A DNA stretch of 64,000 bases, from positions 216,241,179 to 216,305,178 of the forward strand of contig CM055265.1 of NCBI GenBank assembly GCA_029237695.1, read 5' to 3'. This DNA comes from Conchocele bisecta (lineage: Eukaryota; Mollusca; Bivalvia; Lucinida; Thyasiridae). The notes under the pieces were generated by a model. It was not told the origin of the DNA. It saw only the letters and a list, made by a program, of their open reading frames with translations, and did no database searches. This document shows positions 1 to 11,035 of the stretch, in pieces. Position 1 is the first letter of the stretch, and each line of letters starts with the position of its first letter. The translations under genes were made by a program, and so were the position numbers.

Positions 1-97
1 CATCTCTGATGCAGGCAGGCATTGTTACAAGATATCCTCCATCAACCAACATTGGACAGCCATACATGTGTCATATTGTACCATATGAAGCAGAGTA

Positions 98-307
98 CCG
101 TATTTATTCTAATAGTAGCCCCCTCTCTAATAGTAGCCCCCCTGCCATATTTGCATTCTAAATATGTTATTTTCACATACAAAAGCCATTTAAAACATTG
201 TTTTAAATAGCTTTTGTATGTGAAAATAATATATTTTTATCCTATTGTGTACGTTTTTATCCCCACAAATTGCATAGCACCGGGGATGTTTATTAGAATA
301 AATACAG
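98..307. mobile_element. Short TIR element (MITE) with internal hairpin, TA-flanked
   Basis: The ends are inverted copies of each other (left begins ccgtatttattctaata; the right end is its near-perfect reverse complement) and both are flanked by TA, as expected for a mariner-type target duplication. Inside, about 157-235 folds into a long hairpin whose arms read acatacaaaagc and its complement. There is no coding capacity, so this is a non-autonomous element. Confidence 0.65.
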
Positions 308-367
308 TATGTCATTATCAACATCAGTCCATGCTAGTGTAACCCCAGCCAAGCCATTATCTAGTAT

Positions 368-756
368 CAGTGGAACCTCTCTGAGGTCCCAGGGTGTCCG
401 ATTTATAGAGGGTGGTTGGTCGGGAGCATGTGACGGGTAATTCAACGATCGGGGTTCATCCTTACCGGAATTCTGACTGGGGACCTGGTTTGGCCCTCAC
501 ATACGTCATTGGCATTTTGTATGTGACAGTTGAATCTGGTTATACCCTTATATGAGTATTACGATTATTCGTCTTTTAGGGTTGAATATCTCTCGATGTA
601 AATATTCCGTTCTGATTTTGGGATTTCCACCCCAATGCAGCAGGTTAAAATGGGATCGAACCTGTTTGCCCGACCTTTCATGACCTTAGCTGTTGATAGG
701 CCGTTAAACACCAATAAACAAACCAATAAACAAACCGATTTATAGAGGCTCCACTG
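368..756. mobile_element. Small TIR element split by a SINE
   Basis: A short inverted-repeat element (left end cagtggaacctctct, right end ctccactg) runs 368-411 and resumes at 749-756. A SINE sits between the halves. Related 'cctctctaaaccggacacc' fragments occur near 1,326-1,380 and 9,490-9,590. Confidence 0.55.
412..736 (+). mobile_element. SINE (family S), inserted with target duplication
   Basis: The body matches the other S copies: a 'ggggttcatccttaccgg' block, then 'aatattccgttctgatttt', ending in 'gaccttagctgttgatagg' and an aaacaccaataaac tail. The 12-bp sequence gatttatagagg occurs immediately on both sides (400-411 and 737-748), which is a clear target-site duplication. The tRNA-like head is missing, so this is a 5'-truncated copy. 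Confidence 0.75.
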
Positions 757-827
757 TAAATCAGGTATAGGACACTCGAAGAAATGTGTGCATGTTTTGT
801 AATCATCAACCAACATAAATGAATGTT

Positions 828-1020
828 TTAACCCTTTCAACACCACAGGCCTGTATAGTGGCATTGTCAAATAGTGTAGATGCAGATGGGCCGTCTCATC
901 AGGATCTGCACTTTTTGCAAGTACATTGTAATTTTCACATTTTTGATAACAAAAACACCCCCTTTTTATAAATGGACTGGTCAGAAAATCATTTTGTGAC
1001 GATTGGATTATTAACATAAA
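828..1020. mobile_element. TTAA-type short TIR element (family P), right end degraded
   Basis: It starts at TTAA with ttaaccctttcaacacc and contains 'gccgtctcatcaggatctgc' shared with copies at 7,814-8,040 and 17,202-17,410. A TTAA target with AACCCT termini resembles non-autonomous piggyBac-like elements. The right end is not clear here. Confidence 0.5.
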
Positions 1021-1049
1021 TTAACATATAAAATTAACATATAAAAATC

Positions 1050-1866
1050 CATTCCAGTTACCGTACTTAGGGGTGGAAGGGTGAAAGAGAGCTTTTTTTG
1101 TCTCATCGTCTACATGTATCACCGAGTGTTGGATAGCCACACGTATGTGCCATAGGAGACAGCCTAGTTATTAATTATTAAAATACTGTTGAACCTTTTG
1201 TGACATCAATGAAATATGTGATATCATTTTGAGAGGTTTCTTGGTAACGGATCTCAGATAAAAAATAATGCATGTTCATGATTGCAAAAGACATAAGTAT
1301 GTCCCAGAATGGTTATATGCCTGATTTACAGTGTAACATCTCTAGACTGGACACCCCAGTTTAAAGAGGTTTCACTGTACACTGATCTGGATCTACACTG
1401 GTTGTGTAACACATTAGCCCCATTTATCCAGTTATATCCAGATTTCTAGCTAGCTTTCCACCAGTGGTGGTAGGTGTACAGTAGACCATGGTAGACGCGG
1501 AGCATCTTTCAACTTTAATGGCTAGTGCAGATCCTGATCATTCCGTACATTCTACAAGCATCACATTTGTTCACTGTTGGCAGTATGGGACTATAACTGC
1601 CGACTGGCAAACAGTGTAGACCATCCCTATAGTACTTTCCTTGTATGGTGAGTGTATGATCAACGATGCCAACGACATTTGGAATAAAAATTATATAAAT
1701 GTAAATACTTTCCTATTGTTATTTCTCCCTGAAAGGTGATGGCAATATACTTATACTCTCGTGGAGAAATGTCTGCTTCCATCTGTAGGTGTCTATATAT
1801 GCCTGTACTGAAGAAATGGGACTGGTGGATTTTAAATTTTAAATCACTGCGACCAATGTAGAACCA
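1050..1866. other. Gene-free flank
   Basis: No coding region is supported. The stretch holds a small hAT-like fragment at about 1,326-1,380 ('acatctctagactggacacc') and otherwise unassigned AT-rich sequence. Confidence 0.4.
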
Positions 1867-2304
1867 GTAGCCATTTCACCAACATTGCAAAGTATTCTTA
1901 TCTAGCAAAGTATACCTTGAGGGAGAAATTTTCAATTTCGGGATAAATTTATTAATTTTTATTGTCGAGCCGCTTGCGGAAAGTGAGACATAGTGATCAC
2001 AATGACGTCCGTGCGTCCGTGTGTGCGTGCGCACGCGTTAAAGTTTTTAAAAATGCCTCGGCGGGCTCGACATGCGGGCCGCGGCCATCTGGTTATACTG
2101 AATTTATTACATTATCACAGCCATTTTGGCTGTGATAATGTAGTACATTCAGTATAATAATTTTGCATATTTTTAATTACGGTATCAAATATGCAGTGGT
2201 TAGTTCTATATGAAATAATGCATTTTCGGAAAAATAAATGATTACTCCCTCAAAGTAAACTTTGCTAGATAAGTATACTTTGCAATTTTGATGAAATCGG
2301 CTAC
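1867..2304. mobile_element. TIR element family E, copy 1, with short GC-rich internal insert
   Basis: Long terminal inverted repeats (left contains ttcaccaacattgcaaag and 'tatcttatctagcaaag'; right is the complement). A central hairpin reads 'tattacattatcacagcc / ggctgtgataatgta'. Positions about 1,974-2,092 are an extra GC-rich module (starts gtcgagccgcttgcgg, ends gcggccatctgg) that is absent from copy 3 at 30.3 kb and greatly expanded in copy 2 at 18.1-20.25 kb. Confidence 0.7.
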
Positions 2305-2311
2305 AGGTAAG

Positions 2312-2447
2312 TCTGCAGTCTGACCAGGATCTTCACTTGGTCATTCCATCAATGAAGCACCCGTCATGCTTCCATTATCGGACTACAGGAGTGTTATTTA
2401 ATCAGGAGCTACACTGGTCACCATACACCACATTTCTCCAGTCACGA
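2312..2447. mobile_element. R220 dispersed TIR repeat, partial
   Basis: Carries the signature blocks 'ccatcaatgaagcacccgtc', 'caggagctacactggtcacc' and the terminal 'catttctccagtcac'. It lacks the left third of the full element. Confidence 0.65.
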
Positions 2448-2606
2448 TCATATATAAACGAAACATATCCCTCGTCTGATTACTGGAAGATTGCAGAAAT
2501 GCGAAGGAGACGACCAGTTACAAACTTCAGTGCTGAATATGAATACATTGTCTACATACAGGTCTGTATACAGATAGTCCTAGCATTTCCTTTCATCGAG
2601 AAATAT

Positions 2607-2708
2607 GGCTGTGACTGGAGAAATGTTTCATTGATGGAATGGGGGAACAGTGCAGATCAGACTCTGATCACAAAACCCATAACCCCATTTCTCCGGTCTC
2701 GGCCACAA
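2607..2708. mobile_element. R220 repeat, internally deleted copy
   Basis: Both ends are present (ggctgtgactggagaaatg on the left; aaaacccataaccccatttc on the right) but the centre is shortened to about 50 bp. An open frame across 2,337-2,774 is built from these repeats and is not a gene. Confidence 0.6.
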
Positions 2709-2837
2709 ATGAATATTGGTTGGTTGGAGATTTACCTGAGCAGCAGGAATACACCTGCATCAGGAGGCTCCTGATCTAGAACCCGGCACCCTTACTGAAT
2801 ACAACAGATCATTTGGCCCCAACTGTGAATCCTGCTG

Positions 2838-2998
2838 GAAGGAGAATGGGTTTAACGTCCCGGCAACAACTGAGGTCATTTAGGACAGGGACCATGGTTT
2901 CAAGTCTCATCCGAAAGACTAGCGGGATGGAAATACTACAGTATTTTTTTCTGCCCAAGGCGAGGTTTAAACCCACAACCACTCCCAACAGACTGGTC
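2838..2998 (-). mobile_element. SINE-like fragment (family S relative)
   Basis: Contains 'gggtttaacgtcccggcaac' and 'aactgaggtcat', diverged from the ttaacggcctatcaacagct block of the S family, followed by 'tgcccaaggcgaggttt', a box-B-like stretch. Confidence 0.4.
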
Positions 2999-3367
2999 TA
3001 ATAAATATGTTGTCAATCTGAAACAAGGCGATCGGCGGCGTGCCTCACCATAAATGTCGAGGTCACTTGAAATGACGGGGGTTGGTAGCCATCAATGTGA
3101 TGAAGATTGATTCCTACGATGACGACGCTTACGCCAGATTTGCGACTGCTAAGTCTCGCTTTCCACTCATGTAGGTGAAACATAAAACACAAGTAACTTC
3201 CCTTAGAGCTACATGTACATCATTGTTGGCATTATAATTGGTGCGACGTCAAACCAACAAATTCTTCAATGCTAACATCAACGATTCCCCGGCAGTTGGT
3301 GGTGATTTCCAAGTTCCGTAACTATTTTAAATATATGACTGGTCTATTTGACCGATGCTAGAAGCAA

Positions 3368-3487
3368 GTGGGTGTTTCATTGATGGAATGGCGAACAGTG
3401 GAGATCCTGATCAGACTTTGTGGATGCACAGGCTGATCTGGATCTACACTGGTCGCACAACATATAAGCCCCATTTCTCCAATCTAG
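3368..3487. mobile_element. R220 repeat, right half
   Basis: Reads 'gtttcattgatggaatggcg', then 'gatctggatctacactggtc' and the terminal 'taagccccatttctcc'. Confidence 0.65.
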
Positions 3488-3831
3488 TTCACCGCTGCTG
3501 ACAACAAACACAAACTTCAATATATTCCATGTTGTATTCAGACATTCCATAAATGTGTATACATGAACATAATGTTATAATGAATTGCAATGAAATGTTC
3601 AATTTCAATCAATAATTGTCATATTAAAACCCACCTCCGGTGATAGACCGTGTAAACAAACCTGTGTATACATATTATGTGGTGTATAGAATGGCCAGCA
3701 TGTAAAGAAAACAGGTAAACAGTAGCATAAATACAGCAAACTGATTCAACAGATATAATACAGGTAAATGGTGTCGGTGAAAACCACAGTAAATATACAT
3801 GTACATTACCGAACATGTCTCAAATTGGTTA

Positions 3832-3950
3832 GTACTGTCTGTTCCACGTTTTTCTGCTGAAAAAGTACTTACAATTAAATATTTTTTAGATTAAATGCGC
3901 TTAATAGCCAAATGTACATCAGCAGCAAAATGTGGAACAGACCGTAGGTA
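3832..3950. mobile_element. Hairpin MITE
   Basis: Inverted ends gtctgttccacgtttt and its complement 'aaaatgtggaacagac' with ctgctga/tcagcag continuing the arms. About 120 bp, no coding capacity. Confidence 0.55.
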
Positions 3951-4150
3951 CCGGTGCAGACCTCACTAAATTGTAAGCCGTGTAGACCCTGATCAGACTG
4001 CACATTCTGAGCTGCATGTCACTAGTATTGTAGAAGCTCAATTTTGCCGTGATTGGTCAAATACAGTAGGCAAGTTAAACTGTGAAGAACAATGAACAAA
4101 TAAAATCCTAGAACATGATGTAAATTGTTTATGCTCTACTCATTACCAGA

Positions 4151-4551
4151 GCTCCAGATAAGCTGCGTATTTGCGTAAATACCCAATTAAAATTGCCAAA
4201 AACCCAATTGAAATCAGATGTAGCGAGTATCAAAAAGCAATGAGAACAATTGTGGTACCTTTATCATGCTGCAGAAAACAATAAACAGACCACCAATATA
4301 GCATATTTTTCTTATTTTTCCATGAAAACACATCTTGGTATTTCATTAGAATTGTCTCCAAAGAGACAATTCTAATGAAATGCCAAGACATGTTTTCATT
4401 TTGAAACAAACTATTCAATAATTGCTGTCGGTTGATGTGTAAACAGTAGCATGATTTTATTTTACCCTATTAACATTTTGAAATATCCAATTGCTTCAGA
4501 AATGATGGAGTAACAATACTCAATTCAATTACTAATTACTTATCTGGAGGC
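4151..4551. mobile_element. TIR element family F, copy 1
   Basis: Starts gctccagataagctgcg and ends cttatctggagg. It contains 'gcgtaaatacccaattaaaa' and, at about 4,321-4,400, a hairpin (tttcattagaattgtctcc and complement). Other copies are at 25.57, 29.77 and 33.82 kb. Confidence 0.65.
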
Positions 4552-4797
4552 CTGCATTAATACAACCCCATTTCTTCCAATACCCGAAACAGAAGAAAAC
4601 ATAACAATGAATATTATTAATGAATGACAACGCACGACCAGCCAGTTGGCCAACTATTTAATCACCGGTAAATGTTAACATATGGGTATGGAAGTTGTTT
4701 GAGCCAATTCCCTCCCTTAAATATAGCCGGAATGAAGCAACATATCGGACACAAACTGACAACCAGTTTTATTCCACAACCCAGAGTAGATCCTGAT

Positions 4798-4881
4798 TAT
4801 CTTGAATGACATGAATTGCCAACGGGGTACATACACAAGCTATAGCTTGTGTATGTACCCCGTTGGCAATTTATGTCATTC
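4798..4881. repeat. Near-perfect palindrome, about 40-bp arms
   Basis: Arms read gccaacggggtacatacac and its complement with only a few bases of loop near 4,840. It would form a cruciform or hairpin. It is the first of three palindromes packed within 470 bp. Confidence 0.75.
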
Positions 4882-4940
4882 ACCGGGTGTATAATGATGG
4901 CTTCCTATCAAATTATCATGAAGAACTGCTCTGACAGCCA

Positions 4941-5090
4941 GGGCCCGGTTGTTCAAAACATCAGTTAGCTTAACGGACTGTTAAATCCTTAACTGAATGG
5001 TTAAAATCTCTGTTAAACAGAGATTTTAACCATTCAGTTAAGGATTTAAAAGTCTGTTAAGCTAACGGATGTTTTGAGCAACCGAGCCCA
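4941..5090. mobile_element. Fully palindromic MITE
   Basis: Ends cagggcccggttgttcaaaa and a near-complement; arms of about 70 bp (ttaaatccttaactgaatgg and complement) meet at about 5,017. Long self-complementary elements of this type are common short DNA transposon derivatives. Confidence 0.7.
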
Positions 5091-5198
5091 GGTGTTTTGC
5101 CACAATTGACACGAGCGTGGTATGTCAGTTTGTGGCTCGTAATATTGTTAATGACCAGCATTAGTAAAGCTACAACAGGATACAAATTAAAGTCGACA

Positions 5199-5262
5199 GT
5201 GGATGTAGGGGGCTAGGTCCCTTATGGACTGAGCCCCCTACATCCACTGACACCTTTAATTG
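5199..5262. repeat. Palindrome, about 25-bp arms
   Basis: Arms cagtggatgtagggggct and 'agccccctacatccactg' flank a short loop with ggtccctta. No further copies were noticed. Confidence 0.65.
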
Positions 5263-5339
5263 TTGTCAATTGTAAAAGTTCAATTTATGTATAAATGGAT
5301 TCAAATTTGTATAGAGAAACTGAGAACTGCTGGCCGGGC

Positions 5340-5500
5340 AGCTTGACCTCTGGTAGCTGAGACTAGGCTGGAGATATTTGAAGGTCAAGACGATTAAAAT
5401 CCCAGCAATAGCTAAGGTTATACAGAGGCGGAGCCTTGGTTTCATCTGAAAAACCAGTGGGAATGAAATACTATTCAAGTATTTTACTATCCAGCGCCCT
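5340..5500 (+). mobile_element. Diverged SINE-like fragment
   Basis: Contains 'agctaaggttatacagagg' and 'tttcatctgaaaaaccagtg', resembling the fragment at 2,838-2,998. Open frames across it look incidental. Confidence 0.3.
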
Positions 5501-5930
5501 ACACGTGGAAGAACAGAGGAAGACGTAATTGGAAACATTAGTAGAGGATACGGTTGTGACGAGTACAGGAGTGACTGAAGGCTCACCAGCCATGCAGTGC
5601 GACATGTCTAAAGATCTACACGATAGCTGACGATTCAACACGAGTCTGTGAAAACCTTCTCTAAAAACATCAGCTTCACTCGCCTAGATACAGAAATCCT
5701 GCATGGTGGAAGTACAGCACTGAAGATCCCGATGAACCGGTTCGTACCGAGTCAGCTGATCGTGATCTACAGTGTTTACATTGTATTTATGGACAGCAGT
5801 TTATGGTTTGCCATTTTGGCATTTGAAAATTATTATTGGAAAACTTTCCATACAAGTTGCTGGCTGTTAAATGGGACCTACAGCATTTCCACAAAAAAAG
5901 ATCTTCACCATCTTGCCATTTCACACAACA

Positions 5931-6155
5931 GGGGGCCGTTTCACTAAACTTTGTGCGACTAAAATGTTTGTAAGTGCAAAATTATGATTTCACATTTACA
6001 ACGTTTTCTTGTATAAAACAACTGTTGGATTTATATTTATTGAGCATAGGCTGCATATGCAGCCTATGCTCAATAAATGTAAATACATCAATTTCCAGAC
6101 GATCCTAAATTTGCACTTACGAACATTTTAATCGTACAAAGTTTAGTGAACCCTG
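5931..6155. mobile_element. TIR element family G, copy 1 (intact)
   Basis: Starts gggggccgtttcactaaact and ends in the complement 'aaagtttagtgaaccc'. The centre is a hairpin, 'tttattgagcataggctgc' and complement. A second copy at 27,608-28,485 shares ends and centre but is interrupted. Confidence 0.7.
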
Positions 6156-7413
6156 GATTGTAAAATACTCTTTAAGGCTAAACCTTATCCGGAGCTGTTA
6201 AGATTTTGAAATTTCCTCCTCCCATATTATCCTCGGACATCGCGACTACACAGTGACCATATATATTTGACTGTGAAAATCACATGGATTTACACGTAGT
6301 TCCTCCTTTTTGTTTTAATTGCTATTTGTTGGTGATTCACCATTTGAAATGGTACTTTACAGTGGTAAGAAAATTGATTTTTGAATGAGATTAGTTTTCA
6401 AATAATGAGATCTCTTGCAGTTTTCGAGATACAGACAATTACATAGAAGTCCAGGGATTCCGCTGGCGATCACCACTTTTGCAATTGGCAAAAAAAAAAC
6501 TGGCAAAACATATGAAACGTCATCAACGGTGAGATATTTGTATTTGCTTTTTCGCGTACGCTGCGGATCATGCAACTTCCGGACCAGTTCACCAGGACGT
6601 TTCGGACCAGGACGTTTCATATGCAAGCCAGCTGTGTCTTTCACAATAATACCAGAATACCACTTGGGACATTTTATATGAGTTACCCCATGTTTTGGTC
6701 GGTCATTATGTGGCAGAGTAAATTGACCGACCTCAAACTTAGTATTGGTGTAGGAATACATATTGAAATAATTTGTGACCGTTCATCAACAATGATATAC
6801 CTGTAATGTATGACCATCAGCCAATCAGATCGCGTGATATTTATAGAGTGCATTAGAAAAACTATTAAAACGATCAGTAAACAAGACGTCAAAAAGAAGA
6901 AATCAGCATACCGAATCCGCCGTACCCGCACACGTTTATACATGCTGGTACATGAACTTGCCGGTTTGTCTTTGTCGCTTTTCATTTTCATGTATTACTA
7001 AAGGACTCGAGCTCATCCGTCTATACATTCATTATTCAATGCCAAACATGCTTCTAGTTTGTCAACTTGCAAACTGTTCTAAATGTTGGCATATACTCTA
7101 TGTGTACCGGTAGATACGTAGTTACTGAAACATCGTTTTGACGTCGTTTGACGTCACTTTTACTTGACGTCACATTTGCTCAAACGACCTGAATTGTGGT
7201 GTTGTATAAAATGTAATATCTTAATGAATATTGCAGATATCATGATCAAATAAAAAAGCATTCAATTCATAAGACAAATACCATTGTCATAGTAACAAAA
7301 TGTCAATTTGACCAAACATTTCCCAAAGTTTTCTCACGACGCGGCTCATATCATTTATTCATACTCTATTAGCTTCTATATTAACATACATTTCATTGTC
7401 TTGGTTTAATTAA
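6156..7413. other. No supported gene; weak open frames
   Basis: Overlapping open frames occur on both strands. The longest is 6,357-6,761 minus, 134 codons, with a Lys/Arg/Pro-rich centre (KRPGPKRPGELVRK). None has a recognisable domain or convincing splice sites. CpG-containing TGACGTCA-like motifs occur near 7,138-7,173. I would not annotate a gene here on this evidence. Confidence 0.3.
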
Positions 7414-7640
7414 TTAACCCTTACACCGCTATCTTAATTCTTTTGTCGTCTGCTGTTTATTTTCTATTTTCCATTTGTATCATCAAAAACATTGCTTTGA
7501 CAGCACTTTAGAATCAAATGATTCTGAAGTGCTGTCAAACCATGTTTTTATGAGAAATAAGGCAAGATAAAGCATATACATGTAATAAAGCAACAACAAA
7601 CGACAATTGTTGTTTGTAGAGGTCTAAGGTTTAAAACAAA
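7414..7640. mobile_element. TIR element family H, copy 1
   Basis: Begins ttaacccttacaccgc, contains 'ttgtcgtctgctgttt' and a hairpin around 'tttgacagcactttagaatc' and its complement. The second copy at 27,033-27,245 has the same order of blocks. Confidence 0.6.
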
Positions 7641-7813
7641 GGTGGAAATACAGGTAAGTCTATGATATTTCCCGTGTTGGTGTCGGAACTATATAATTAT
7701 GGCCACTGACTGTACGCAGTGTTGTGCCTAGGTCGCAGCTTCGAGGGGACAAGTTCAGGATTTCGGCCATTTCCTACTACATATAATAGGAAGATTGTTG
7801 CATTTTAACCGTT

Positions 7814-8040
7814 TTAACACTATATACCTCTTTAGCAGTGTTTGCAAACAGTGTAGATGCAGATGAGCCGGCTTGTAACGAGCCGTCTCATCAGGACTTG
7901 CACTTTTTAAAAATACTTTTCATATTTTTTAGTGCAAAAATAAATGGCCTAGTCTGAAAATCATCTTTTGTGATTATTGGATTGTTTGGACAATTACAAT
8001 ATCACAGTTCATTCTAGTTATGTAGTGTTGAAAGGGTTAA
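7814..8040. mobile_element. TTAA-type element family P, copy 2 (in the gene's 3' flank)
   Basis: Begins ttaacac, contains 'gagccgtctcatcaggactt', and ends 'gtgttgaaagggttaa'. It lies just downstream of the stop codon of the minus-strand host gene, so it may be part of the 3' UTR or directly after it. Confidence 0.6.
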
Positions 8041-8092
8041 CCATTAACAGATATTGACATTATAGATATAGGCAAAACACGGTACGTGGCTG

Positions 8093-9134
8093 CTATTGAT
8101 CCTCGTATGTGTCTACAGGCTCCTCTTTTACAATTAGTTCGAATGGTTTGTCAAATTCGTCTGTCTGTGGTAGCCGCTCGTCGGCATTCAGGATGCCAAC
8201 GTCGGAGTAGTTGTAGCCCTCGGTGGACTCCGCGTGGTCCGTGTACAGCTCCATACCTGGCGGCAGATCGTGACCCGACAGTCGCTCGTTATAGTCCTCC
8301 GTCGTGTCACTCGCTGTACTCTCATAGTCCACTGGTTCCTCCTTTATTTGGAACGGAACTTCATATTTGTCCGTGGTATTGACACTATGGTTATCCAGTG
8401 ATCTGGCGATTAAATGTGTAGGTACAGGGTTCAATTCCGGGTCACTGTTTGCATATTCCTTAGGATGGATGTCGTTATACACTTTTCGTCGACTTCGTAA
8501 AATTCTAGGCACATTATTGGAGTAAGCATGTTCTGTTCCGCCGAATGAGCGATTTGCATCACTGAGGTTATTGACCTGTCTGTGATGTGGGTCTGGCTCA
8601 GGGGAGGGAGACGACCGTGGTTTATGTTTCAGCTTTCCAACACTGTTTTGCACCTTTGTGTCAATCCCGACCGACTTCCCTGCATCATCTGCAGCCCGTT
8701 TCAGCACGGATCGCAGCGCGGCCTTCGTTGATTTGTTTGTAGTTGTGGAGGCAGTGACAGAAGTCGTGTCCTTGACCTGTGTGACCCCGGTGGTGGATAG
8801 TGTGACGAGGCCTTGGGGTGTGACGAGGTGCTGCAGGGCCGCAGGCTGCGACATGGCGTTCGTATATGCGGGCAGTAGCGGGGCTCCACCCACCCCGGGC
8901 TGGCACGTGAGTGCCGTCTTGTTAGGCATGAGGAAGTAGAGCTGATTGTTGAGGGCGTGGTCACGGCCGCGGTCGTTACAGTGGGGGGCGGTGGCTGGGG
9001 CTCCGGGTGGAGGACGGCCGGCGGCTTCACGCGGTTCTTCATCAGGTAACTCAGCTTGGCCGCCGCCTCCTCGTCCGTGTTGTAGGTGACCCGCGTCCCC
9101 GACACAACGTTCCGCTCCGACAGGTAAAACTTAC
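8093..9134 (-). CDS. Host gene, exon 8: C-terminal part with SUMO-type motifs
   Basis: Last coding exon of the eight-exon minus-strand gene. The acceptor is tatttgcag at 9,135 and the stop codon is TAG at 8,093-8,095. It opens GKFYLSERNVVSG, continues through a Pro/Thr-rich linker (PEPQPPPP), then LYFLMPNKTALTC, a Ser/Thr-rich region, basic patches (LKHKPRSS; LRSRRKVY) and an acidic tail. IKEEPVDYE and VKEEPVDTYEDQ-stop fit the SUMO consensus (hydrophobic-Lys-x-Glu), which is typical of transcription regulators. The frame changes once. Removing 8,942-8,979 (38 bases, GT...AG on the minus strand) restores it exactly; a one-base assembly error would also explain it. No catalytic or DNA-binding domain was recognised. 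Confidence 0.75.
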
Positions 9135-9232
9135 CTGCAAATACACACAACATACATGTATATATACAGTCACACCTCTCTATACCAGACACAGAGAAAA
9201 TATGTGTGCTTGACTGATGGAATTCTGGTTAT

Positions 9233-9455
9233 TTGCAACGGTGACCGGATATATGGGGCTTATTGGATTTGTGACCAGTATAGCTGCTGATCAAATAGCA
9301 CCCTCCTGTAGCGCGAGTACGATCTATATTGCTGGTTGGAAGCATGTAAGGTGTTTCATTGATAGAATGGTGCCAATTCTGAGCAGATGGTGAGGTTGCA
9401 CAGGCTGATCTGGATCTACACTCCTCGCAAAACCCATAAGCCCCATTTCTCAAGT
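9233..9455. mobile_element. R220 repeat, near full length, intronic
   Basis: Blocks in order: tatggggcttattggatttg, 'gaccagtatagctgctgatc', 'gtttcattgatagaatgg', 'gatctggatctacactcctc', 'taagccccatttctc'. It lies in the intron between exons 8 and 7. Confidence 0.65.
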
Positions 9456-9766
9456 CACAACAGAGAAACAAGTCTTGCATTTCATGATTTGACACATGTT
9501 TGATTTACAGAGGAATATCTCTAAACCGGACACCCTGGTGGGTGACATCCCAGTGTGTCCAGTTTAGATAGGTGGCACTGTAGATTGATTTCAATTGAAT
9601 TGGCTTTTATGTCCATTCAACTCATAATTCAACTAAACTCCTTATAGAACCAGGCAGTACAGGCTATACAATCCTGAAAAAATATTGGGACGTGTAACAA
9701 AGGTTTGCCTGCACAGGGTGAACTACAGATCGAAGCCCATTGCTACACATTCATGGTCACACATGA

Positions 9767-10012
9767 TAGACGAGACCTGCCTACGAACATGGGCAATATT
9801 TCATGAAATATATTTACAGAAATATGAGATGTTCTGTAAATGACGCCGAAAGATGACGAAATTTTCATAGCAAATGCGGAATTGAATTCCGTATTTGCTA
9901 TGAAAATCTCGTCAACTTTTGACATCATTTACGGAAACTATCGTAAGTTTTGTAAACATTTTTCATTTGTCACACATATTCTTAAGTACTAAATCGCATG
10001 GCTTGTCTCAGA
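9767..10012. mobile_element. TIR element family J, copy 1, intronic
   Basis: Shares 'aatgacgccgaaagatgacg', the central palindrome 'gcggaattgaattccg', 'cgtcaacttttgacatcatt' and the terminal gcatggcttgtctca with the copies at 14.2, 28.9, 39.8 and 61.9 kb. The ends are more diverged than in the other copies. Confidence 0.6.
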
Positions 10013-10121
10013 TGTGAGCAACAGGCAGCAGCCTGAATTCTGCGAGTGTAGTGAAAAGTGAATGGGTTTAACGGCCCACCAACAGCTAAACATATAGAAG
10101 AGGATGCGAGTGTACACATAC

Positions 10122-10241
10122 CCTGATTTCCCTCCTCGAGCCGCAGCGAGCGCAGCCAGGCCAGCAGCTGCTTGAACCGCGACCTGCTCACGTTCACCAT
10201 CGACAACGTCTTGAAGATTTCTGCCTTCGCTTCCGACAGAT
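10122..10241 (-). CDS. Host gene, exon 7 (40-residue helical-looking segment)
   Basis: Acceptor tatttcag directly upstream and donor gtatgt directly downstream on the minus strand. It enters in phase 1 and leaves in phase 1. It encodes LSEAKAEIFKTLSMVN followed by SRSRFKQLLAWLRSLRLEE, a pattern of Leu, Ala and charged residues that suggests two amphipathic helices. GC content and codon use are sharply higher than in the surrounding intron, which supports it being real. No named domain was recognised. Confidence 0.75.
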
Positions 10242-10544
10242 CTGAAATACAGTGTAGGTGGTTAACTATATTTCTGATGTCGGAATTATCCACAAACATG
10301 TGTGGCTCTATATAAACATCATATACCGTCATATTATAATGAAACACTGTGCAGCAACCCAGAAATCAGTAACACTGATGGATGTACCTCTCAAAAACCT
10401 TTACACACATTTGACCATGACCATCTGCACAGAGGCCGCATGAGTCTGCCACAGAATGAAACAAGAAGATGTGGCCGGTCCGCGCACGTATGCCCCCGGT
10501 GGCAGATTGGAGAAATTGTGACAAAGTTCATTAACCAAAAGCGT

Positions 10545-11035
10545 AGTATTCATAAGCACAGTTGTGAAGGTCAAAAGCTGAAGGTCATATTAAGGGCAGC
10601 ATGGATGTGTGGAATTTGTTCACAAGTAGGATGTATTGAAATATTAAAGGAATACATAAGTTATGACAGAATTGAGAAACTTCGGCGAACTTCTTAATGT
10701 GTGAAAAAGTTCAAAGTTGTGAAGGTCAAAAGGTCATATTGAGTGCAGCATAAATGTGTGGCATTTGTCCACAGGTATGCTGTGTTGAAATATTTAAGTA
10801 ATACTTCAAGGAATATACAAGTTATGACAGAAATGAGAAACTGCAGCAAACTTCTTAATGGGAAAAAGTTCAAAGCTGTCAAGGTCAAAATGTCAAGGTC
10901 ATATGAATGACAGCATGGATGTGTGGCATTTGTCCACAGGTATGCTGTGTTGAAATATTTAAGAAATCCTTCAAGGGATATAGAAGTTATAACATAATTG
11001 ATAAACTCCGGCAAACTTCTTAATGTGCCAGACAC
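10545..11035. repeat. Tandem repeat, about 160-bp units, three copies
   Basis: The block 'gtgtggcatttgtccacagg' with 'tgttgaaatatttaag' and 'gcaaacttcttaatg' recurs three times with moderate divergence. It lies in the intron between exons 7 and 6. Short open frames here are by-products of the repeat. Confidence 0.6.

Noticed and set aside
2337..2774. 145-codon plus-strand frame
   Set aside because: Built from two R220 repeat copies.
6357..6761. 134-codon minus-strand frame with a basic, Pro-rich centre
   Set aside because: No domain, no splice support and an overlapping plus frame; kept only as an uncertain note.
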